Assembly (NCBI RefSeq): GCF_011044495.1
Contig: NZ_CP049143.1
Location: 6,820,001 to 6,884,000 of the forward strand
Direction of reading: 5' to 3'
DNA length: 64,000 nt
From: Roseimicrobium sp. ORNL1
Lineage (GTDB): Bacteria > Verrucomicrobiota > Verrucomicrobiia > Verrucomicrobiales > Verrucomicrobiaceae
The translations under genes were made by a program, and so were the position numbers. Shown here piece by piece: positions 16,168 through 23,942 of this stretch; within the stretch, counting starts at the first letter, position 1, and each line of letters starts with the position of its first letter. The notes under the pieces are model-generated. The model was not told the origin of the DNA. It worked only from the letters and a program-made list of their open reading frames with translations, and made no database searches.

Positions 16168-17157
16168 ATGACTGAAACACAACCTTCCGCCTTCCGGCGC
16201 ATTCTTTCCGACGCACTCACCACCGCCCGCCAATGGGTGGACAACGACTACTGTGCCACCGCAGAGGCCAACGTGGCCAAAGACCGGGTGGACTGGAAGC
16301 GGTGCCTGCCCTTTGTCATCATGCATGTCGGCTGCCTCGCCGTGATTTGGGTGGGCTTTAGCTGGTTCGCTCTTGCCGCCGCGGTGCTGCTCTACTTCGC
16401 CCGCATGTTTGCCATCACGGCATTCTACCACCGGTACTTCTCTCACCGCACTTTCCGTACCTCGCGCTTTGTGCAGTTCATTTTCGCCGTGTGGGGTAAT
16501 ACCGCCATGCAGCGTGGACCTCTCTGGTGGGCCGCTCATCACCGCCACCACCACCAGCACTCGGATGACCATCCGGATGTGCACTCCCCCACCCTCAAGG
16601 GTTTCCTCTGGTCCCACATCGGCTGGATCACCAGCCCGAAGAACTTCCCGACGGACTACAGCCGCGTGAAGGACTTCATGAAGCACCGTGAGATTGTGTT
16701 CCTGAACCGCCACGACGTGCTCGTTCCTGTGCTTTACGGCATCTCGCTCTGGCTGGTGGGCTGGGCGCTTCAGACCTGGGCTCCCGGACTTGGCACCAGC
16801 GGTGGACAACTCTTCGTGTGGGGCTTCTTCATCAGCACCGTGGCCCTCATGCACGGCACGTTCTTCATCAACTCGCTGGCTCACGTGTTCGGCAAGCGCC
16901 GCTTCAAGACGGAAGACACCAGCCGCAACAGCCTCTTCCTCGCCCTCCTGACCCTTGGCGAAGGCTGGCACAACAATCACCACCGCTACATGCACTCCGC
17001 GAAGCAGGGCTTCTATTGGTGGGAAATCGATATCAGCTATTACATGCTGAAACTCTTCTCCTGGATGGGCCTCATTTGGGACCTCCGTCCGGTGCCCGCG
17101 CACATCTACGAAGAAGCTCGCGCCCAGGCACACCTGCCGGAATCAGCGCGTCACTAG
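16168..17157 (+). CDS. Acyl-CoA / acyl-lipid delta-9-type fatty acid desaturase
   Basis: 329 residues from the ATG at 16168; a GTG 12 bases upstream is the alternative. A di-iron membrane desaturase introducing a double bond in fatty acyl chains. Three histidine boxes: HRYFSH (from His88), HHRHHHQH (from His124) and HNNHH (from His268), with membrane helices between them. The order and the spacing 88/124/268 match stearoyl-type desaturases; the C-terminal QGFYWWEIDISYYMLKLFSW is typical. Followed by a well-formed intrinsic terminator. Confidence 0.93.
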   Translation: MTETQPSAFRRILSDALTTARQWVDNDYCATAEANVAKDRVDWKRCLPFVIMHVGCLAVIWVGFSWFALAAAVLLYFARMFAITAFYHRYFSHRTFRTSRFVQFIFAVWGNTAMQRGPLWWAAHHRHHHQHSDDHPDVHSPTLKGFLWSHIGWITSPKNFPTDYSRVKDFMKHREIVFLNRHDVLVPVLYGISLWLVGWALQTWAPGLGTSGGQLFVWGFFISTVALMHGTFFINSLAHVFGKRRFKTEDTSRNSLFLALLTLGEGWHNNHHRYMHSAKQGFYWWEIDISYYMLKLFSWMGLIWDLRPVPAHIYEEARAQAHLPESARH

Positions 17158-17222
17158 TCGTCTGGTAGCAGCATCGTTTTATTAGTTTGTATCGAGCCGT
17201 GCATGCGCGGCTCATCAAGGAG

Positions 17223-17248
17223 TGGGAGTATTCGTGCTCCCATTTTTT
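17223..17248 (+). terminator. Intrinsic terminator after the desaturase
   Basis: TGGGAG (17223-17228) pairs with CTCCCA (17237-17242) around an 8-base loop, and six uridines follow (17243-17248). A second GC-rich hairpin (GAGCCG/CGGCTC) lies about 25 bases upstream. Confidence 0.8.
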
Positions 17249-17414
17249 GTTTCTGAGATCACGGGCGCGCTGCGTCAATCGCGCTGGAGCAATTTTGAAG
17301 CTGCTTGAAACTGTATCGCGGAGCGACTGAAATAGAGCTCCCAGCCTGACACCTATCATGAGCTGTGGTCTCAACCACCTCTCACCAGAGTCTGCGAATG
17401 ATACCGAGAGGAGC

Positions 17415-17685
17415 TGAAAACAGGCCTTGGCGCGAGTCCTGTGAGGGGGCCATTCAATCCCAAGGTGAAGCGCCGGGCATTTCAAAGGAGCGTGGACACT
17501 CTTGTCCGCCATCCCTGACTGACCACTCCCTTTTATCTGGCAGGCGAGGCCACATTCCACCAGCTGCTCCAGCGGCGTCACCAACAGCCTCCACATCAGG
17601 GAAGTCGCCATGCAACAGAACGGCGGACAAGAGTGTCCACGCTCCTTTGCCCAAGCTCTCGCGCCCCACACAAGACCTGTTTTCA
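17415..17685. repeat. Outer imperfect inverted repeat flanking REPIN-like unit 1
   Basis: TGAAAACAGG at 17415-17424 recurs inverted as CCTGTTTTCA at 17676-17685, each followed toward the centre by a related CTTG...GCGCGAG segment. Together with the perfect inner 27-bp arms this makes a nested fold-back of about 270 bp, the architecture of a MITE or REP doublet. Confidence 0.6.
17484..17648. repeat. REPIN-like unit 1: perfect 27-bp inverted repeats
   Basis: The 27 bases at 17484-17510 recur exactly, inverted, at 17622-17648, 111 bp apart. Each arm itself contains the hairpin GGACACTCTTGTCC. The organisation (two inverted palindromic REP-type sequences separated by about 110 bp) is that of REPINs, non-autonomous elements mobilised by RAYT (TnpA-REP) transposases. 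No RAYT gene is in the window. Confidence 0.8.
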
Positions 17686-17957
17686 ACTGTTGATGGTATG
17701 ACTATGCCACTACTGCAAATGCAGAACCTCGTCGCATGGAGGACAGGAATGCCCCCATTCGGTTGGCACTCGTGCGCTCAACATGCATCATCACGCGTAC
17801 TGCTGGCGGGCCCAGCCAGGCCGAGTGCTGCTAAGTGCGCCACACAAGCGGCAGATGCGTCGGAAAGAGCGCACTGCTTCGTCAGCATCTCGCGGGTGAT
17901 ACAACGGGAATGGAAACAAGGCTTCGTGCGCGTGACGAAGCGAGCGACTGGTTAATG

Positions 17958-18109
17958 GCGCGGACTTTCCAGTCCGCTCGGTGAGCCCGTCTGCAGCGTC
18001 GCCCTTTTGTTGGGAGACGACCCTGGCATGGGAGAGCTCAGTGGGGCACTCGCCCATGAAGCCACGCCATCTTCTGAATGGGGCAAGAGGCGGACTGGAA
18101 AGTCCGCGC
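17958..18109. repeat. REPIN-like unit 2: perfect 20-bp inverted repeats
   Basis: The 20 bases at 17958-17977 recur inverted at 18090-18109, 112 bp apart. The core is GCGGACTTTCCAGTCCGC, a sequence variant of unit 1 with the same spacing and the same flanking CGCTCCTTT on the right side. Confidence 0.75.
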
Positions 18110-18429
18110 TCCTTTTCAGATTGGGTCACTCAAAGGGCCAACGCAGCGACGTCGCGCTGGACGAATGCACGCCGGAGTTAGAGGCGTGAAACCCTAGGCT
18201 GGTAATTCTCGATTCCAGCCGGTAGGAGGAGACTCTTCTTCCTTCTCTCTCCTGCGGATCACTTCTGGCGAGACAGCGCCTTGAAGTGATGAGTTAGATG
18301 TTGGGATGTCTCTTGGTCTCTGTCGTTGTGGCCTGCGCGGAGCGTTGAGCTGCCGCGCAGGCAACGAATGGCATGTGTCGCACTATCGCTCAGTGAAGGC
18401 TTGAAGTGGCTTCACGAAGCGGCGCAGAC

Positions 18430-18573
18430 TTACTTGCCCTTCTTCTTAGCAGCCTTCTTGGCCGCCTTCTTTGCGGTCTTCTTGGTGGCCTTGGCCTTCT
18501 TCGCAGCAGGAGCGGCTTTCACCTTCTTCACTGCGGGCTTCTTGGTTGCTTTCTTTGCGCTTTTCTTTGCCAT
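18430..18573 (-). CDS. Histone-H1-like Lys/Ala-rich peptide
   Basis: 47 residues from the ATG at 18573 (MAKKSAKKATKKPAVKK...). Nearly half the residues are lysine and most others alanine, in KKAxKK repeats ending KKKGK. It resembles the C-terminal tail of eukaryotic histone H1 and the bacterial Hc1/AlgP-type or HU-tail repeats. Probably a DNA- or RNA-compacting nucleoid peptide. No Shine-Dalgarno is seen before the start; the leader is A-rich. A frame extended upstream to 18624 is rejected as it would add unlikely residues. It is preceded by a palindrome-rich AT stretch. Confidence 0.7.
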   Translation of the reverse strand: MAKKSAKKATKKPAVKKVKAAPAAKKAKATKKTAKKAAKKAAKKKGK

Positions 18574-18690
18574 GGTGATGTTGTTTTTAGGTTTCGTTAC
18601 GATCGCATTGGTTGCGAAGGTCAACTGATATCACAGCATTTCAAAATTTGGAAGCATAAATTATTCACGGCACGCTCACGCCAAGACTCA

Positions 18691-18744
18691 TGATGCATGC
18701 ATGCGAGCGCATCACTTTGATAAAAGATCGATCAACTTTTATCA
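18691..18744. promoter_or_regulatory. Two adjacent inverted repeats upstream of the H1-like gene
   Basis: TGATGC (18691-18696) pairs with GCATCA (18709-18714), and TGATAAAAG (18718-18726) with CTTTTATCA (18736-18744). They lie between the end of the monooxygenase and the H1-like gene, 118-171 bp upstream of its start. They could be operator sites for the H1-like gene or a weak transcript end for the monooxygenase operon; the second has no uridine run on the minus strand. Confidence 0.35.
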
Positions 18745-18764
18745 CGCTCACATCATCAAAGATG

Positions 18765-19940
18765 TCATTTCACTAGGGAAAAATGCATCATCGCGTAATG
18801 ACTCGATACAACGTCGCGCATGAAGCCGAGCAAGACTTCACGCATCAAGATGCCGCGCAGAGGCGATAAAAAATTTCCTCTTCTGGTGCCCAACCACATG
18901 CCTGCAGCGGCTCGAGAGGCAGCGATCGAGGCCTGTCGTTTGCGCTCTTTTTCATAGTTGGAGAGCAGCAACTTTGCGTCTCCATGACATCGCAGAAGTT
19001 GCTGCAACACGTCCGCAAGCATCGCTGCATCGGCGAAGCCAACGTTCATCCCTTGTCCTCCAATGGGACTCATCACATGCGCAGCATCGCCACAGAGAAC
19101 GAAACGACCGTTCACGTACGCATGACAATCGAGGCGCCTTGGTGTGAACCACGTCTGGTTGATCTGCTGATTGGCATCCAACGTCAGACCAGTGCGCTGC
19201 CTCACGACAGTACTGATGAACCCGGGTGACGTCTCCTTCATGGGTTCTTCGGTCTGCACAATCCACCGGCGCAGACCATCGGGAAGCGGGAAGGATTCCA
19301 CTGCTCCCTCGGTCGTGAAGAACACATGACCATCGTCTCCCATGCCGCTGTGCCCGGTGAAGTCACCCATGACGAAGTGGCAGGCATAGGTGCGCGACGT
19401 CGCACGCACCTTCATCATCTCGCGCACAGCGCTGCGATGGCCATCGCAACCGACGACAAAGGCGGCGGTGATCGCGCGTCCGTCATCCGTCTGCAACATG
19501 ACATGGTCGTCATGTTGCGTGAGGCCGGTCACTGCCGCGCTGCGGATGAGACTGACACTGTCGTACGCTGCCAACTTCTCCTCCAGGAGCATCATGCTCA
19601 GACGCTGTGGCAGGGACAGGACGAAGGGATGCGCACCCGCAAGGCGGCGGAACGAGCAGCATCCCACAAGTCCATCATCGCCGTGAACGAACACATCGCG
19701 GATGGGAATGCCGCGAGCCACGAACTTCTCCGCCAGTCCCAAGCGTGACAAGATGGCGAGTGACGGCGGCGTGATGCCAATGGCCTGCGAAGTGGCGGGG
19801 AGACCGGCGCGCTGCTCCAGCACGATGGTGCGGATGCCCGCTTCACCGAGGAGATCGGCCAGCAGCAAACCCACCGGGCCCGCGCCGGCGATCGCCACCT
19901 CACAATCAGACTGCGGTCGCCGCGGTTGCGTGTTCTGCAT
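18765..19940 (-). CDS. FAD-dependent aromatic monooxygenase (PHBH/SrsC-like)
   Basis: 391 residues from the ATG at 19940, which overlaps the last 35 bases of the type III PKS gene. Group A flavin hydroxylase: N-terminal GAGPVGLLLADLL (GxGxxG, near residue 18), FAD-binding Arg cluster, VVGCDGHRSAVRE (DG motif, about residue 170) and RFVLCGDAAHVMSPIGGQGMN (GD motif, about 290), in the usual order. Such enzymes hydroxylate phenols with NAD(P)H and O2. Next to a type III PKS it most simply hydroxylates the phenolic product, as SrsC does in Streptomyces alkylresorcinol biosynthesis. The substrate is inferred from context only. Confidence 0.85.
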   Translation of the reverse strand: MQNTQPRRPQSDCEVAIAGAGPVGLLLADLLGEAGIRTIVLEQRAGLPATSQAIGITPPSLAILSRLGLAEKFVARGIPIRDVFVHGDDGLVGCCSFRRLAGAHPFVLSLPQRLSMMLLEEKLAAYDSVSLIRSAAVTGLTQHDDHVMLQTDDGRAITAAFVVGCDGHRSAVREMMKVRATSRTYACHFVMGDFTGHSGMGDDGHVFFTTEGAVESFPLPDGLRRWIVQTEEPMKETSPGFISTVVRQRTGLTLDANQQINQTWFTPRRLDCHAYVNGRFVLCGDAAHVMSPIGGQGMNVGFADAAMLADVLQQLLRCHGDAKLLLSNYEKERKRQASIAASRAAAGMWLGTRRGNFLSPLRGILMREVLLGFMRDVVSSHYAMMHFSLVK

Positions 19941-21102
19941 AGGCAACTGCTGGGGACACAGGAAGTCCCTTCGCATGGAGCGCCGTAGCGGGGGCGGAAA
20001 CGCCCAGCCGCGTGAGCAGCGCGGTCTCCACCGTGAGCCCCGGACCAAAAGCGATGGCGCACGTCAGCGCTTCGTCATGCGACTCCTCCTTCAGCATTTC
20101 CTTGAGCACGAAGAGCACCGTCGCGCTGCTCATGTTTCCAAAGTCGCGGAGCACCTGGCGTGAGATGGCCAACGCTGTCTTGGGCAGCGACAGGCTCTGC
20201 TCCACCTTGTCCAAAATCGCCCGTCCGCCGGGATGCACGGCCCAGGCATCAATGTGCTCGAGCCCGAGCCCCCTTTGCTGGAAGACATCTTCCACCATGG
20301 GCCGCAGGCTGGACTGGATGAGGTCCGGCACGTAACTGCTCAGCACAATGTTGAAGCCCTGGTCACCGATGTCCCACGCCATGTCTGCCTCTCCCGCGGG
20401 CACCAGCGATGACATAAATCCATCCAAGCGATAGCCCGCATGACCTGGGGCGGGAGCTCGAGCACTGACGATGGCGGCGGCAGCACCGTCTGCGAACAGT
20501 GAATTCGCGAGGATGGTGTCCTGGTGGTCATTGGACTGCATGTGCAGGCTGCAGAGCTCCAGGCACATCACCATCACGACAGCCTTCGGGTTGGCCTCAC
20601 AAAACTGCGCAGCCATGCGGAGCGCGGGGAAAGCTGCATAGCAACCCATGAAGCCCAGTGTGTACCGCTCCACGCTCTGAGGCAGATCCAGCTCGCGGAT
20701 GATGTGGTAGTCCGGCCCCGGATTCATGAACCCGGTGCACGAGGCGAAGATGACGTGGGTGATCTCGTCCTTCGAGAATGCCACGGCCTCCGTCAGAAGC
20801 TTCCCGGCCAGTTCCACCGCCATCTTCCTGGACCATTCCGCATACACTGCATTCCTCTGACCGGTGGTGGGAGGTATCAGTGTGCCCTGTTCATCAAACT
20901 TGAACAGTGAGCTTTCCCCGCCTGGAAGGAAGTCTCCATAGACACTGTGACGCGTCTCGATGCCTGAACGCCGGTAGATGGCATGGATGAGGCGTTTCGT
21001 GCGCTCATCTGTTGCCATGTCCTTCAGCCGATCCCTCGCGAAGTCCTGGTGGTAGGCAAAGGGTGGCGTGAGGGTGCTGATGTGATGGACAAAGGCCGGC
21101 AT
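19906..21102 (-). CDS. Type III polyketide synthase
   Basis: 398 residues from the ATG at 21102, 5 bases after the YceI stop. Chalcone/stilbene-synthase fold, condensing an acyl-CoA starter with malonyl-CoA. The catalytic triad is complete: Cys122 (FASCTGF), His290 (AVHPGG) and Asn323 (GNMSSAT). N-terminal part KRLIHAIYRRSGIETRH and FGPGLTVETALL near the C-terminus fit the family. Likely products are resorcinols, pyrones or phloroglucinols; starter unknown, though a long-chain starter is plausible. The last 30 residues are low-complexity Ala-rich. It overlaps the downstream monooxygenase start, indicating coupling. Confidence 0.93.
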   Translation of the reverse strand: MPAFVHHISTLTPPFAYHQDFARDRLKDMATDERTKRLIHAIYRRSGIETRHSVYGDFLPGGESSLFKFDEQGTLIPPTTGQRNAVYAEWSRKMAVELAGKLLTEAVAFSKDEITHVIFASCTGFMNPGPDYHIIRELDLPQSVERYTLGFMGCYAAFPALRMAAQFCEANPKAVVMVMCLELCSLHMQSNDHQDTILANSLFADGAAAAIVSARAPAPGHAGYRLDGFMSSLVPAGEADMAWDIGDQGFNIVLSSYVPDLIQSSLRPMVEDVFQQRGLGLEHIDAWAVHPGGRAILDKVEQSLSLPKTALAISRQVLRDFGNMSSATVLFVLKEMLKEESHDEALTCAIAFGPGLTVETALLTRLGVSAPATALHAKGLPVSPAVAYAEHATAATAV

Positions 21103-21107
21103 GGTAT

Positions 21108-21692
21108 TCAGTCTCCCTTCGCGCGCACGAGCTTCACCGCGACATTCACTTTCACCGTATCTCCAACGCGCACCACCAACATGGCGGATGGCACTGTGAT
21201 GCCACATTGTTTGAGAGAGAGGCTGAAGTTCGCGTCGAAGGTGGCAGTGTCGCCGCTAAGCTTCCAGCTTGTTACCGTGGCCACCACATCCTGCTTTTTG
21301 CCCATGAGCGTAAGGGAAAATGGCAGCTTCGAAGGCGTCTTTCCATCCGGCATGATGGAGGCAAACGACACGCCCTGAAACTTGCCCTCAATGAGCGGGT
21401 AATCCGTGACCTTCATGGACTTTTGCATCGTGGCGTCCCGCTTGTCATTGTCGGTATCCATGTCGGTGGCCTTGACCTTCACGGTGGCCGTGAGGGTCTT
21501 GGGCTGTCCGTCGTCGTCGGCGACCACGGATGCGGTGAAGGGCTCCGCCTTTACCTTCCCGTCCCAGTCGTGCAGGGTTGAGGTTCCCGCGAAGGCAATC
21601 GAAGCCGAGCCATCCCAGTTCGCCGTGTCGCCAAGGGCACGACCCACAGTCACCAGCAAGACCACCGCGATGGGAAACAGCAGGCGTTTCAT
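21108..21692 (-). CDS. YceI-family periplasmic lipid-binding protein
   Basis: 194 residues. Signal peptide (1-21, GRALG) then a YceI-type lipocalin-like beta-barrel that in known structures encloses polyisoprenoid or amphipathic lipid chains. Seen: the FAGTSTLHDWDGKV start strand, VKATDMDTDNDKRDATMQKSMKV with the conserved 'mdte...RD.hl.s.dfl' feature in altered form, YPLIEGKFQGV, LTLMGKKQDVVATV. Located between an S10 peptidase (40-bp gap) and the type III PKS (5-bp gap) on the same strand, which suggests it may carry a PKS-derived lipid across the periplasm. Confidence 0.85.
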   Translation of the reverse strand: MKRLLFPIAVVLLVTVGRALGDTANWDGSASIAFAGTSTLHDWDGKVKAEPFTASVVADDDGQPKTLTATVKVKATDMDTDNDKRDATMQKSMKVTDYPLIEGKFQGVSFASIMPDGKTPSKLPFSLTLMGKKQDVVATVTSWKLSGDTATFDANFSLSLKQCGITVPSAMLVVRVGDTVKVNVAVKLVRAKGD

Positions 21693-21732
21693 ATGGGAGG
21701 CACCTATAGCCCCGATCCACGGGGATTGCCAA

Positions 21733-23298
21733 TCACCTTCCGGTCGCGGCCCGGATGAATTTGCCGAGATCCGTACGCTGCTTCGCGAGGTCGGGAAGGT
21801 TGAGGTACATCATATGACCGGCGTAGTAGTCATCGATGGTGATGTTCTTCGAGATCTCCGGGGCCACGTTCAGATGCTTGAACGTGTAGTGCGAAGCGAA
21901 GTAGGGCGTCGCGAGGTCCGTGTACCCGCAGGAGACGTGCACCTTCAGGAAGGGATTGCGCGTCATCGCGACCGCCAGCGTTTCTGCGACATTCACGAAA
22001 TCGTTCTCAGCGCCCCAGTTCCACTTGCCCAGGCTGGCGAGGATCTCGTAGGGCTGGTCATCGATGTACTTCAGTTCCGTGCGGATGAAGTGATTGAAGG
22101 TGGAGGCGAAGGGGGCAAAGAACGCGTCCCCGCTCGGATCACCCTCAGCAGACGAGGCGAGGCCGTTTCGCACATGTCCCGTGTACCGGCTGTCGAATCG
22201 ACCCACCTGCAGGCGACGGTCTCTCAGCAACTCCACTGAGAAGCGCTCCAGTCCGGGTCGCAGGTTGGCGCGATCCAGCCAGTCCGCGGATACTCCCGTG
22301 AAGCGTGCCATCTTTTCCAGCACGGCCTTCCGTTGCTCATCGGGAAGGGCTGCGCCAAGCATGATGGCCTGAAGATACTCTCCCACGGCGAATGCCTCCG
22401 CCTGCTTCAGCACGTCCTGGATGGGGAGCTTCTGGAGATCCTCGGGCAGCTTGCGATGGTGCCACGCGGTGGCGGTATAACTGGGAAGATAAAGCACATG
22501 CGGCAGGTCATTCCCCTCACCACCCCAGATGGTCTGGAAATTCAGCACTGTGCTCACCAGCATGATGCCATTCAGGTTCATCCGGTGTTTGTTTGCCAGC
22601 TCACCGCTCAGCGCCGCGGCGCGTGTGGTGCCATAGCTCTCCCCGATGAGGAACTTGGGTGAAGCCCAACGCGTATTCTGGGTGACGTAGAGCCGGATGA
22701 ATTCGGCCACACTGCGCGCATCCTCAGCCAGGCCGAAGAACAATTTCGCATCTTCCGGTTTTGTCGCGCGGCTGTAGCCCGTGCCCACGGGATCGATGAA
22801 AACGAGGTCCGTCTCATCCAATAGCGAATACTCGTTATCTACAAGCTGATAAGGGGGTGGCACGGCGCTGCCGTCATCCTGGAGTTTCACCCTGCGCGGC
22901 CCCAGCAAGCCCAGGTGCATCCACACGGAGGAAGAACCGGGACCTCCATTGAACGAGAAGGTCACCGGTCTTTGTGAGAGGTCGTTCAGCCCGTCCTTTG
23001 TATACGCGATATAGAATATTTCAGCCTTGGTTTTGCCCTCGGCATCTCTGATGGGCAGCGTTCCGGCAGTCGCTGTATATTCCATCCGCACGCCCGAGAG
23101 GACGATCGTGTGTTTGGTAGTTGAAGTTTCCGGGGATTTCCTTCCCTGCGATGGGGGTTTTTCCTTGTTCTGGTCATTACCCTCTTTCGCAGGCGCCGCC
23201 TCTTTACCCTCTTCACGAGGAGGTTCGGCCTTTACATCCGCATGAATGGGTGTCGCAAGCGCGATCGGGAAGCAGAGAAGAAGAGTGCAAAGCTTCAT
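21733..23298 (-). CDS. Secreted S10-family serine carboxypeptidase
   Basis: 521 residues from the ATG at 23298, chosen for its signal peptide (MKLCTLLLCFPIALATPIHA). An acidic/basic low-complexity stretch (35-75) precedes the alpha/beta-hydrolase. Motifs: FNGGPGSSSVWMHLGLLGPRR oxyanion loop, GESYGT with nucleophile Ser221, then CGYTDLATPYFAS (catalytic Asp region) and DDYYAGHMMYL (catalytic His). Family S10 removes C-terminal residues, optimum often acidic. First gene of the operon that includes YceI and the type III PKS; a functional link is not evident. No neighbour suggests a specific substrate. Confidence 0.9.
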   Translation of the reverse strand: MKLCTLLLCFPIALATPIHADVKAEPPREEGKEAAPAKEGNDQNKEKPPSQGRKSPETSTTKHTIVLSGVRMEYTATAGTLPIRDAEGKTKAEIFYIAYTKDGLNDLSQRPVTFSFNGGPGSSSVWMHLGLLGPRRVKLQDDGSAVPPPYQLVDNEYSLLDETDLVFIDPVGTGYSRATKPEDAKLFFGLAEDARSVAEFIRLYVTQNTRWASPKFLIGESYGTTRAAALSGELANKHRMNLNGIMLVSTVLNFQTIWGGEGNDLPHVLYLPSYTATAWHHRKLPEDLQKLPIQDVLKQAEAFAVGEYLQAIMLGAALPDEQRKAVLEKMARFTGVSADWLDRANLRPGLERFSVELLRDRRLQVGRFDSRYTGHVRNGLASSAEGDPSGDAFFAPFASTFNHFIRTELKYIDDQPYEILASLGKWNWGAENDFVNVAETLAVAMTRNPFLKVHVSCGYTDLATPYFASHYTFKHLNVAPEISKNITIDDYYAGHMMYLNLPDLAKQRTDLGKFIRAATGR

Positions 23299-23374
23299 AA
23301 GTTCACGCTCATCGTCCAATTTGAAATTGCAACGCATTCCTTATGCGTTGCAGGGTCGTATACATCGGAATTTC

Positions 23375-23403
23375 TTGTCAAGTAAGTAACTCTCTGCTAT
23401 GCA
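23375..23403 (+). promoter_or_regulatory. Candidate sigma70 promoter for the AT-hook protein
   Basis: TTGTCA (23375-23380), a 17-base spacer and TATGCA (23398-23403). The start codon at 23410 lies 7 bases after the -10, so the transcript would be leaderless or nearly so. Confidence 0.35.
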
Positions 23404-23409
23404 GGCGTT

Positions 23410-23868
23410 ATGTTCCTAAACCTAGACCCCCTCAAGAGCGATCTCACCAAACTGGCCGGGATTCTGAATCAGTTCAAAAGCGAGTTGGTGCAGACCAAGC
23501 TGGTGGAAATGTTTTTCTCCGGTGCCGGTGTTGCTCCCGCCCCGGCTGCTGAGGCTCCTCGTCGCAAGGGCAGACCTCCGGGTTCTGGTAAAGCCAAAGC
23601 CGCAGCAGCTGCAGCCGCTCCCAAGCCCGCAGGCAAGCGCAGGGCACGTGGCAAGATGGGCGCTACTGGAGCGCTCAACGCCCTTATCAAACAAGGTTAT
23701 TTCAAGACCCGCCGGACTATCGCGGATGTTGTCGAAGCCTGTGAATCCAAGGTGGGCGTACCTATCAAGGTGACCAACCTCTCCGGCCCTCTCGCCCGTT
23801 TCGTTCAGGAAAGCCGCCTGCAGCGCGCGAAGAACAAGGAAGACAAGTACGAGTACTGGGCCAAATAA
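23410..23868 (+). CDS. AT-hook-containing nucleoid-type protein
   Basis: 152 residues. Helical N-terminus (MFLNLDPLKSDLTKLAGILNQF..., 1-38), then a flexible Ala/Pro/Lys segment (39-85) containing RKGRPPGSGK (about 53-62), which matches the AT-hook consensus with its GRP core flanked by basic residues, and a second basic patch KRRARGK. The C-terminal domain (about 87-152) is helical with a winged-helix feel (ALNALIKQGYFKTRRTIADVVEACESK, then LARFVQESRLQRAKNKEDKYEYW). This suggests minor-groove binding of AT-rich DNA plus a folded partner domain. No named family recognised. A candidate leaderless promoter is adjacent. Confidence 0.65.
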   Translation: MFLNLDPLKSDLTKLAGILNQFKSELVQTKLVEMFFSGAGVAPAPAAEAPRRKGRPPGSGKAKAAAAAAAPKPAGKRRARGKMGATGALNALIKQGYFKTRRTIADVVEACESKVGVPIKVTNLSGPLARFVQESRLQRAKNKEDKYEYWAK

Positions 23869-23942
23869 GTGCCCTTTCGCAGGAGAAGAGTCGTTCCGAC
23901 CTCTGCTTGCAAGAAGTGCCTCGCTGGCGGTGTGATGTTCTC

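Larger units (their letters stand above)
17249..18429. other. Gene-free 1.2-kb interval with repeat elements
   Basis: No convincing coding region: the open frames here lack start contexts, signal peptides or recognisable motifs, and several are mirror products of inverted repeats. The stretch contains two REPIN-like units (listed separately) and an outer imperfect inverted repeat. It may mark a site of repeated insertion downstream of the desaturase terminator. Confidence 0.6.

Noticed and set aside
17365-17955. Open frame across the repeat-bearing intergenic stretch
   Set aside because: It spans the REPIN arms, so its product contains mirror-image segments; no start context or domain.
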